From Clostridiales bacterium (GTDB lineage: Bacteria; Bacillota; Clostridia; Lachnospirales; WQUN01): DNA of 13,295 nt. Shown here piece by piece: positions 5,589 through 13,295 of the stretch (positions within the stretch are counted from its first letter, which is position 1; every line of letters begins with the position of its first letter). Under the pieces are notes generated by a model, which was given only the letters and a program-made list of their open reading frames with translations, was not told the origin of the DNA and searched no databases. The stretch covers positions 1-13,295 of the forward strand of contig JAISZF010000114.1 of NCBI GenBank assembly GCA_031269415.1, in the 5' to 3' direction. A program made the position numbers and the translations under genes.

Positions 5589-7536
5589 CATTCTCCGATC
5601 TTCTTAGCCCAAACATGATCTGGCGCTGTTCCATATCTATACGCGCCACAGCCACCTTTACAACGCCGCCCAGCGTATACAGCCTGCCGGTCCTTAGGCC
5701 CAGCAGAGACATGCGTTCGGCGTTGTACTCGAACGGCTCCGTTAGATCATGGAGCCGGATGAGACCTTCCACCGTGTTGGGGAGTTCCACGAAAATGCCC
5801 CAGTTTGTGACGCCGCTGATAATGCCCTCAAACTCCTGTCCGAGATACTGTTGCATGTACTCGCATTTCTTGAGTTGAAGCACGTCGCGTTCCAGGGTTT
5901 CCGCGCGGCGTTCCATGAGGGAACTCATGCCGCATACGTTGGGCATCTTTGCGGATATTTCCGCGGCGCGTTTCGCCGTCAGGCCGCGCAGATCCTCCTT
6001 GATAACACGGTGAATCTGCAGATCCGGATAGCGCCGTATAGGCGAGGTGAAGTGGCAGTAGAACTCAGCCGCCAATCCGTAATGGCCTTGGTTTTTATAA
6101 TAATACTTCGCCCGCTTCAGGCTCCGCAGCGCGATCTTCGTGATAACGCCCTCTTCGGGCTTGCCCTTTACGCTGTTAATAAGCTCTTGAATGTCCTTCG
6201 ACTTAACCTGCCTGGTTTTGGCCTTCATCCGATACCCGAGCGCCCCGGCAAAATCGTTGAGCTTTCTCAGTTTGTCCAGTTCCGGCTCTTCGTGGACCCG
6301 ATACACAAACGGAAGATTTTTCTCACTGTACTCAGCCGCCACGGTCTCGTTGCAGATCAGCATGAACTCCTCGATTATTTCGGAAGCGACGCCGCGCTCG
6401 CGCAAGCGGATGTCTATCGCCATGCCGTTTTCGTCCAGCTCGGCTTTGGATTCCTCCAGATCAAACGAGATTGCGCCCCTCAATTCCCGTTTCTGTTTCA
6501 GAATAAGGCATAACTCCTCCATGAGTTTCAGCAAGGGGGCGTATTCCGAATATTCCGGAACATCGTCCCCGTTAAGCAGCGCGTCCGCCTTGGGATAGGT
6601 CATGTGTTTGCCCACGTTTATAACCGTTTCGGCCATCTCATGGCTTATAACCGCCCCGTCGGCGCCAATCTCCATAATGCAGCTCAACGCCAGACGATCA
6701 ACGCCCTCATTCAGGGAACATATGCCGTTTGAGAGTTCCGGCGGCAGCATGGGTATTACGCGATCGGCCAGATAAACGCTGGTTCCCCTGCGCAGAGCCT
6801 CTCTGTCCAGCTCTGTGTTCTCCTTAACATAATGATTCACATCCGCGATATGGACGCCCAGAGTATATACGCCGTTTTCATACCGCGTAAGGGAAACGGC
6901 GTCGTCCACATCCTTGGTATCCTCGCCGTCTATCGTGATAATCTGTCTCTCTACGCGCTCGCGGGCTAACGCATCTTCAGGCGGGACGGATGTTTGAATC
7001 CGTTTGGCTTCATTCAGAACGCTCCGCGGAAATTCATAGGGCGCGCCCGACGCCCTTATCATTCCCAGCACACGAACGCCGGGTTCATCCATGAAACCCA
7101 GAATCTCAACAATTCTGCCATCCATCCAGTACAAATCAGCCGGGCGTTTAACCGATGCCACCACAAGCTGGAGATCAATCGCCTTATTTTGATACTTCGC
7201 CAAAATCCTTATTTCAGAGCCAAGCCTGCTATCCAGCGGCTTTACATAACTGTTGCGTTTTCTTCGATGGAACACGCCGACAATGAGTTTGTCCTCGGGT
7301 TCACAAATTTTACAAATCTCGGCCCTTACGCGTCCGTCGTAATCGCTGTGTGATATGACGTAACCAACCCTGTCGCCGTGAAAGGCCCCGTTGATGTCAT
7401 ACTCCGACACATATACGCCCTCGCCCCCGTTATCCGGCTTAATAAAACCGAAACCCCGCTGATTCTGCTCGAATATCCCCGTCGGCTGGTTCGAGGGCGC
7501 CGACTCCGGTTCTTTATCTTTATTCTTTTTTCCCAT
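5551..7536 (-). CDS. rnr: Ribonuclease R
   Basis: A 661-residue processive 3'-5' exoribonuclease of the RNB family. It degrades structured RNA, rRNA fragments and the non-stop mRNAs released by tmRNA. Residues ~18-60 are a cold-shock domain (GFGFIKPDNGGEGVYV…FHGDRV) and a second follows to ~165. The RNB domain carries the catalytic aspartate cluster TIDGEDTKDVDDAV (201-214) and the FTSPIRRYPDLQIHR motif. An S1 domain (FEGIISGVTNWGIFVELP) lies near 570-640, followed by a short basic tail (SRPQSRPKPRR). It is shorter than most RNase R because it starts directly before the first cold-shock domain and lacks the N-terminal helix-turn-helix. GAGGTG lies 4 bases before the ATG and itself directly follows the hairpin behind secG. 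Its 3' end runs 38 bases into the opposing S41 gene. Confidence 0.97.
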   Translation of the reverse strand: MGKKNKDKEPESAPSNQPTGIFEQNQRGFGFIKPDNGGEGVYVSEYDINGAFHGDRVGYVISHSDYDGRVRAEICKICEPEDKLIVGVFHRRKRNSYVKPLDSRLGSEIRILAKYQNKAIDLQLVVASVKRPADLYWMDGRIVEILGFMDEPGVRVLGMIRASGAPYEFPRSVLNEAKRIQTSVPPEDALARERVERQIITIDGEDTKDVDDAVSLTRYENGVYTLGVHIADVNHYVKENTELDREALRRGTSVYLADRVIPMLPPELSNGICSLNEGVDRLALSCIMEIGADGAVISHEMAETVINVGKHMTYPKADALLNGDDVPEYSEYAPLLKLMEELCLILKQKRELRGAISFDLEESKAELDENGMAIDIRLRERGVASEIIEEFMLICNETVAAEYSEKNLPFVYRVHEEPELDKLRKLNDFAGALGYRMKAKTRQVKSKDIQELINSVKGKPEEGVITKIALRSLKRAKYYYKNQGHYGLAAEFYCHFTSPIRRYPDLQIHRVIKEDLRGLTAKRAAEISAKMPNVCGMSSLMERRAETLERDVLQLKKCEYMQQYLGQEFEGIISGVTNWGIFVELPNTVEGLIRLHDLTEPFEYNAERMSLLGLRTGRLYTLGGVVKVAVARIDMEQRQIMFGLRRSENVSRPQSRPKPRR

Positions 7537-7546
7537 TATTCACCTC

Positions 7547-7577
7547 AAAAAGGGGAACGCGGCAACGCGTTCCCCTT
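7547..7577 (-). terminator. Hairpin/terminator between secG and rnr
   Basis: On the minus strand AAGGGGAACGCG (from 7577) pairs perfectly over 12 bp with CGCGTTCCCCTT (to 7550) around the loop TTGC. Five T's (7551-7547) close the stem and run past it. This has the form of an intrinsic terminator. The next base begins the rnr ribosome site (7546-7541), leaving no room for a separate promoter, so rnr depends on read-through, on a promoter inside secG, or on processing here. Confidence 0.7.
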
Positions 7578-7583
7578 ATCATC

Positions 7584-7838
7584 TCATCTCACGAAACACA
7601 GCACAAGCGAAAATACAAGCAGAACAGTACCGCCTATCTTAGTGTACTTCTCCAACGACCCTTCCATAGAACGGGCCTTATTCTTATCCCAGTACGTTTC
7701 GGTACTGCCCATGCCCGCGATACTGCCCAAACCTTGGGAACTCTTTTTCTGCAGCAGAATAAGCAGGATTAGGGCAAAGCACACCGCGATAAACACTACG
7801 TTCAAAACAATATAAATAACGGACATTCCGGCCAAAGG
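7584..7838 (-). CDS. secG: Preprotein translocase subunit SecG
   Basis: A small membrane protein that joins SecY and SecE in the protein-export channel. It has two membrane segments, VIYIVLNVVFIAVCFALILL and a C-terminal GTVLLVFSLVLCFV. The SecG-typical cytoplasmic loop lies between them: LLQKKSSQGLGSIAGMGST, then TYWDKNKARS. Choice of start: the frame opens at the GTG at 7844, but that lies only 3 bases after AAGGAGG. The TTG at 7836-7838 lies 9 bases after it, the ideal spacing, giving 84 residues; the ATG at 7827 is too far. It follows eno closely, so it is part of the glycolytic operon, and precedes a hairpin and rnr. The eno-secG-rnr order is common in Firmicutes. Confidence 0.93.
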   Translation of the reverse strand, partial: PLAGMSVIYIVLNVVFIAVCFALILLILLQKKSSQGLGSIAGMGSTETYWDKNKARSMEGSLEKYTKIGGTVLLVFSLVLCFVR

Positions 7839-7871
7839 CACCAACCTCCTTTCAAACGCGCTTAATCCGGA

Positions 7872-9199
7872 CTATTTATCTTTCAGGTTGAACCAAGCGT
7901 CCAGTCCGGGATACTCGGCGGCCTCGCCCAATTCTTCCTCAATGCGCAGCAGTTGATTATATTTCGCGACGCGATCGGACCGCGCGGGAGCGCCGGTCTT
8001 GATCTGCCCGGCATTTGCCGCCACCACGATATCCGCGATGATGGAGTCTTCCGTTTCGCCGGAGCGGTGGGAAATCACGGCGGTCATATTGTTGCTGTTA
8101 GCCAGCTCAATAGCGTTGAATGTTTCGGTTAAGCTCCCGATCTGATTGACTTTTACCAGAATCGAGTTGGCTACCCCTAAGTCTATACCCTTTTGCAGAC
8201 GCTCGGTGTTTGTCACAAACAGGTCGTCGCCCACCAACTGGATCTTCTTGCCCAGGTGTTCGTTCAGGAGTTCCCAGCCCACCCAGTCGTCTTCGGACAA
8301 TCCGTCTTCTATGGAGATTATCGGATATTTATCAACAAGCCCTTTATACAGCGCGACCATGTCCTCAGCGGTGCGGACAATCTCCTCGCCCTTCATACGG
8401 CTTTCACCCGGAAAATGATATTTGCCGTCTTTTTCGTCATACAGCTCGGTAGCCGCGACATCCAACGCTACGCGTATATCCTCGCCCGGTTCGTATCCGG
8501 CCTTTTTAACAGCTTCCAGAATAATGTCAATAACCTCGTCCGGTGTCGCCAGATCGGGCGCGAACCCGCCCTCGTCGCCGACGGCGGTAGCCAGGCCCTT
8601 TGCCTTAAGCACCTTTTTGAGGTTGTGATAGACTTCGGAGCACATACGCAGCGCTTCCTTGAACGTGGGCGCGCCTACGGGCATAATCATGAACTCCTGG
8701 AAGTCCACAGTGTTATCGGCGTGCTTCCCGCCGTTCAGGATGTTCATCATGGGCACGGGCAAACGCTTGGCGTTAAACCCGCCCAGGTATTGATACAGCG
8801 GAAGGCTTAAAGCCTCGGCGGCGGCCTTTGCCACAGCCATGGACACGCCCAGAATGGCGTTCGCGCCCAGCTTGGCTTTATTCGGCGTGTCGTCCAGCTC
8901 AATCATCTTCTGATCGATTACCACCTGATCCAGCGCGTTCATTTCCAGCAACTGCGGAGCGATTATGTCGTTAACGTTATCCACGGCCTTTTCCACGCCG
9001 CTTCCCATATAGCGATCCCCGCCGTCCCGCAGTTCCACAGCCTCAAAAGCGCCTGTGGAAGCGCCTGACGGTACCGCGGCGCGGCCTAAGAATTCAGCGC
9101 CGTCATTGTCGCCGACCACCACTTCAACCTCTACGGTCGGATTGCCCCTGGAATCCAGTATCTCACGGGCGTGTACGTCTAAGATCTCTAAAAAGCCCT

Positions 9200-9203
<4 letters not shown>
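7872..9203 (-). CDS. eno: Enolase (phosphopyruvate hydratase)
   Basis: Converts 2-phosphoglycerate to phosphoenolpyruvate in glycolysis; cytoplasmic and Mg-dependent. The 443 residues are close to the usual ~430. Motifs include DVHAREILDSRGNPTVEVEV and the substrate loop VPSGASTGAFEAVELRDG. The catalytic region VGDEGGFAP, the metal ligands SIEDGLSEDDW and VGDDLFVTN, the catalytic Lys in LVKVNQIGSLTE, and SHRSGETED are all present, so it should be active. The ATG overlaps the gpmI stop as ATGA, and GGGAG lies 10 bases upstream inside gpmI, so the two are translationally coupled. The gap to secG is short and contains no terminator. Confidence 0.98.
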
Positions 9204-10765
<1,562 letters not shown>

Positions 10766-10777
10766 AACATCCCCTTT

Positions 10778-11524
10778 CTACACGTAGTTAACCACTTTCT
10801 CGAATTCCGATTTTATACTCGCGCCGCCGACGAGACCGCCGTCTATGTTGGGCATGGTAAAGAGTTCCGCCGCGTTCGCCGCGTTAACGCTGCCGCCGTA
10901 TTGAATACGGACGGAATCGGCGGCTTCCTGGCCGTAGATCTCCGCCAGCACTAACCGAACAGCCGCGCAAACCTCTTCCGCCTGATCGCGGGTGGCGGTT
11001 TCACCGGTGCCGATCGCCCATATAGGCTCGTAGGCCATAACTATATTCTTTGCCTGTTCCGCAGGAATATCCATCAGGGCAACCTTAACCTGCTGCCTCA
11101 CCAGTTCTATCGTAATACCCTGTTTGCGCTGATCAAGGGACTCTCCGACGCATATAATCGGCGTTATATTATACTCTAGGGCCTTTTTGACCTTCTTGTT
11201 AACGCTGATGTCCGTTTCCCCAAAGAATTGCCTGCGCTCGGAATGACCTATTATAACATACTTTACGCCCAGCTCCGCCAGCATGGGGGCGGATATCTCG
11301 CCGGTAAACGCGCCTTTATCGGCGTAGTACATGTTCTGCGCGCCCACTGAGATATTTGTGCCCTTAAGTAAATTCAGCGCGGCGGCCAGATCCAGATAAG
11401 GCACGCAAAACACCACGTCGCTTTTATCCGAGTTTACCTTGTCTTTTATACTGTTGATGAAATCCTCGGCTTCCTTGGGAGTCAGATTCATCTTCCAGTT
11501 GCCAGCGATTATTTTTTTACGCAT
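10778..11524 (-). CDS. tpiA: Triosephosphate isomerase
   Basis: Interconverts dihydroxyacetone phosphate and glyceraldehyde 3-phosphate; a cytoplasmic TIM-barrel dimer. The 248 residues are standard. The active-site Lys11 is in AGNWKMN, His94 in VIIGHSERR and Glu166 in AYEPIWAIGTG (the catalytic base and start of the mobile loop). The phosphate-binding end IQYGGSVNAANA…DGGLVGGAS is intact. The start ATG has GGAGG 6 bases upstream. It lies between pgk and gpmI with short gaps (39 and 12 bases) and no terminators, so it is an internal operon gene. Confidence 0.98.
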   Translation of the reverse strand: MRKKIIAGNWKMNLTPKEAEDFINSIKDKVNSDKSDVVFCVPYLDLAAALNLLKGTNISVGAQNMYYADKGAFTGEISAPMLAELGVKYVIIGHSERRQFFGETDISVNKKVKKALEYNITPIICVGESLDQRKQGITIELVRQQVKVALMDIPAEQAKNIVMAYEPIWAIGTGETATRDQAEEVCAAVRLVLAEIYGQEAADSVRIQYGGSVNAANAAELFTMPNIDGGLVGGASIKSEFEKVVNYV

Positions 11525-11563
11525 GCGCCGCCTCCGTTCTTATATTATATTAACCGGCGGCCG

Positions 11564-12754
11564 CTATTTATCCTGTACGGCCGCTACCCCCGGCAGTTCT
11601 ATGCCTTCCAGGAATTCCAGGGAAGCGCCGCCGCCCGTCGAGATGTGCGACATCTTGTCCGCAAAGCCCAGTTGGATAACAGCCGCCGCGGAATCGCCCC
11701 CGCCGATAATTGTCGTCCCGTCTATCTCTGCCAAGGCTTCAGCCACAGCGATGGTGCCTTTGGCAAAATTAGAAAACTCAAACACGCCCATGGGCCCGTT
11801 CCATACGACTGTTTTGGCTTCTTTCAGCGCCTTCGAGAAGAGATCGCGGGTTTTTTCGCCGATGTCCACTCCCATCCAATCGTCCTCAATACCGCTGGCG
11901 GGTACGGTCTTGTATTCCGTGTCGTTCTTGAATTCCTTAACCACAACCGTATCTATGGGCAACAAGAATTTAACGCCCTTGTCTTTGGCCTTTTGGATCA
12001 TTTCCAGAGCGTAATTGAGTCTATCTTCCTCCAGCAGCGATTTACCCACGCCGAAGCCTTGAGCTTTCAGGAATGTATAAGCCATACCACCGCCGATTAT
12101 CAGGATATTGACCTTTTCCAACAGATTATTGATGACGTTTATCTTGTCCGACACCTTTGCGCCGCCTAATATAGCCGCGAACGGGCGGGTAGGGTTATTA
12201 ACCGCGTTGCCAAGATACTGGATCTCTTTTTCCATCAGGTACCCGACAGCCGATTCGGAAACAAATTTTGTTACGCCGACCGTAGAGCAGTGCGCCCTGT
12301 GCGACGAACCGAACGCGTCGTCCACATATACGTCCGCAATGCCGGCCAAATCCTTTGAGAAAGCGTCGTCGTTCTTGGACTCCTCTTTGCGGAAACGTGT
12401 GTTTTCCAGCAGTACCACATCGCCGTCTTTCATCCCGGCTATGGCCTTTTTGGCGTTTTCGCCCACGACAGCGTCATCGGGGGCGAATTTGACCTCCTTG
12501 CCCAGCAGTTCGGACAGACGCGCCGCCGCTGGCGCGAGTGTTGCGGAGGGATCCGGCCCCTTGGGCTTGCCCAGGTGCGAGCAGAGTATTACCTTTCCGC
12601 CGTCCTCGACCAGTTTCTTGATCGTGGGCAGCGCGGCGGCAATGCGGTTATCGTCGGTGATCTGACCGTCTTTCAGCGGTACGTTGAAATCCACGCGCAC
12701 CAGCACGCGTTTGCCCTTAACCTTCAGATCGTCCACTGTTTTTTTGTTTAGCAT
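11564..12754 (-). CDS. pgk: Phosphoglycerate kinase
   Basis: Transfers phosphate from 1,3-bisphosphoglycerate to ADP, the first ATP-yielding step of glycolysis. The 396 residues are the usual length. The substrate-binding half has RVLVRVDFNVPL, DDNRIAAALPTI, CSHLGKPKG and LLENTRFRKEE. The nucleotide half has ILGGAKVSDKI, IIGGGMAYTF, VVWNGPMGVFE and IIGGGDSAAAV. The frame is open further upstream with an ATG at 12823, but that ATG overlaps the -10 box of the promoter. The real start is the ATG at 12754, with AGAAAGGA 7 bases upstream. It is the first gene of the glycolytic operon in this window; gapA, often its upstream neighbour in Firmicutes, is not visible. Confidence 0.97.
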   Translation of the reverse strand: MLNKKTVDDLKVKGKRVLVRVDFNVPLKDGQITDDNRIAAALPTIKKLVEDGGKVILCSHLGKPKGPDPSATLAPAAARLSELLGKEVKFAPDDAVVGENAKKAIAGMKDGDVVLLENTRFRKEESKNDDAFSKDLAGIADVYVDDAFGSSHRAHCSTVGVTKFVSESAVGYLMEKEIQYLGNAVNNPTRPFAAILGGAKVSDKINVINNLLEKVNILIIGGGMAYTFLKAQGFGVGKSLLEEDRLNYALEMIQKAKDKGVKFLLPIDTVVVKEFKNDTEYKTVPASGIEDDWMGVDIGEKTRDLFSKALKEAKTVVWNGPMGVFEFSNFAKGTIAVAEALAEIDGTTIIGGGDSAAAVIQLGFADKMSHISTGGGASLEFLEGIELPGVAAVQDK

Positions 12755-12821
12755 ATTTTCATCCTTTCTGTGGCTGTTCCTGAAACAAACCCCCGTATTG
12801 AAATATAATTGACATAAACCC

Positions 12822-12850
12822 ATTGTACCATGACATCCTTTTTAAAACAA
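12822..12850 (-). promoter_or_regulatory. Promoter of the pgk operon, extended -10, with a small dyad at the -35 region
   Basis: On the minus strand TTGTTT (12845-12850), 17 bases, then TACAAT (12822-12827) preceded by TGG, an extended -10. The start would be near 12815, giving a leader of about 60 bases before the ribosome site and pgk. A 6-bp inverted repeat (ATCCTT / AAGGAT, 12835-12840 and 12849-12854) spans the -35 area and could be a weak operator. I see no convincing catabolite-control (cre) site. Confidence 0.75.
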
Positions 12851-12872
12851 GGATTTGGCAAAATAAGTTTGA

Positions 12873-13295
12873 TTTGACCACGGCGTCGGCGTTGGGCCTT
12901 CCATGGCTGACCCTATTCTTGTATCGGGTGGATATAATAGAAAACCCACTTACTATGGGGAGTAACTAATTCGTCCGGTTCGTGCGGCGGCGGGACAACC
13001 GATGGTTCAGGAAGCTAGTAATACGGCGATTAATCTGTACAAACTGCAATACGCTCCACAGCGAATTGCCAGACACGGTAATTCCATACAATTGGTGATA
13101 ATTGCCGGCGCGTGTATAAACAGGCATCCGAGCCGTTTGGCCAGTGGGGTTATGCCATCAGTAAAAAACATGCAAAAGGCGGATATAAAAAAGCCAGCGG
13201 GGCTGTTTCACGGCGTATTGCTGTTTCGATGTATTACGTCCATAAACATAATGAACCGTTCCGTTATGATAAGTACAATTTCTATAAAGTTGACG
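12873..13295 (+). pseudogene. Decayed transposase-like remnant (possibly IS110 family), running off the window
   Basis: From 12873 one frame reads FDHGVGVGPSMADPILVSGG and meets TAA at 12963-12965. It then stays open with RPVRAAAGQPMVQEASNTAI and APQRIARHGNSIQLVIIAGA. Near 13130 the protein-like sequence moves to another frame: SEPFGQWGYAISKKHAKGGY, KKASGAVSRRIAVSMYYVHK, then HNEPFRYDKYNF, open to the window end. The pattern HGN…(A/N)…INRHPSEP…KKHAKG…KKA…RRIAVSMYYVHK-NEP resembles the C-terminal region of IS110/IS116/IS902 transposases. The call rests on memory of that pattern. At least one stop and one frameshift show that it is not functional. No terminal repeats are visible. Confidence 0.4.

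Noticed and set aside
5749..6513. Long plus-strand frame of 254 codons inside rnr
   Set aside because: It is antisense to the intact RNase R catalytic domain, has no ribosome site, and is one of several frames opened by the G+C-rich codon use of rnr.
8193..8810. Plus-strand frame of 205 codons inside eno
   Set aside because: It is antisense to conserved enolase active-site regions with no independent support; a shadow frame.
12755..12823. N-terminal extension of pgk from the ATG at 12823
   Set aside because: That ATG is part of the -10 box (TACAATGGG), so it would not be in the mRNA. The internal ATG at 12754 has a good ribosome site and gives the standard length.

Overview
The window looks like chromosomal DNA from a Clostridia-type Firmicute of about 50% G+C. 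The evidence is the gene order pgk-tpiA-gpmI-eno-secG-rnr, an smpB-ssrA pair, strong AGGAGG-type ribosome binding sites, sigma-A promoters, and an exported SH3b-VanW-copper amine oxidase 'stalk' protein. I cannot name a genus from the sequence.

Layout, left to right. (1) 2-1012 (+) is the 3' part of an exported SH3b/VanW/stalk-domain protein, followed by an intrinsic terminator at 1166-1197. (2) 1152-2731 (-) is an accessory strip. It holds a frameshifted remnant of a C-terminally membrane-anchored protein, a glyoxalase/VOC remnant, a DUF6273 gene, and a DUF2089-type helix-turn-helix regulator behind a sigma-A promoter framed by a perfect 14-bp inverted repeat. (3) 2955-3616 (+) is a two-gene unit with an ATGA overlap. 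The first protein resembles a domain usually found at the C-terminus of phage head-morphogenesis or polymorphic-toxin proteins; the second is a 78-residue unknown that could be its partner or immunity protein. (4) 3672-4608 (-) is the trans-translation unit: promoter, smpB, ssrA (tmRNA), terminator. The smpB stop codon directly touches the first base of mature tmRNA. (5) 4671-5588 (+) is a PDZ-less membrane-anchored S41 protease-like gene that appears to start at ATT. It is convergent with, and overlaps, rnr. (6) 5551-12754 (-) is the block pgk-tpiA-gpmI-eno-secG-rnr, driven by an extended -10 promoter in front of pgk. A hairpin/terminator lies between secG and rnr. (7) 12873-13295 (+) holds a decayed transposase-like remnant, where gapA might have been expected upstream of pgk.

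How the genes work together. The pgk-tpiA-gpmI-eno run supplies the lower half of glycolysis, without gap in this window. secG belongs to protein export. rnr, smpB and ssrA are the ribosome-rescue and RNA-decay module: RNase R degrades the non-stop mRNAs released by tmRNA-SmpB. In many Firmicutes secG, rnr, smpB and ssrA lie in one line; here an opposing S41 gene splits that line, so smpB-ssrA has its own promoter.

The points most worth checking are the smpB/ssrA junction, the atypical tmRNA tag end (YALAAA), the lack of an encoded CCA on ssrA, the ATT start, the hairpin abutting the rnr ribosome binding site, and the DUF2089 operator facing the toxin-like pair.
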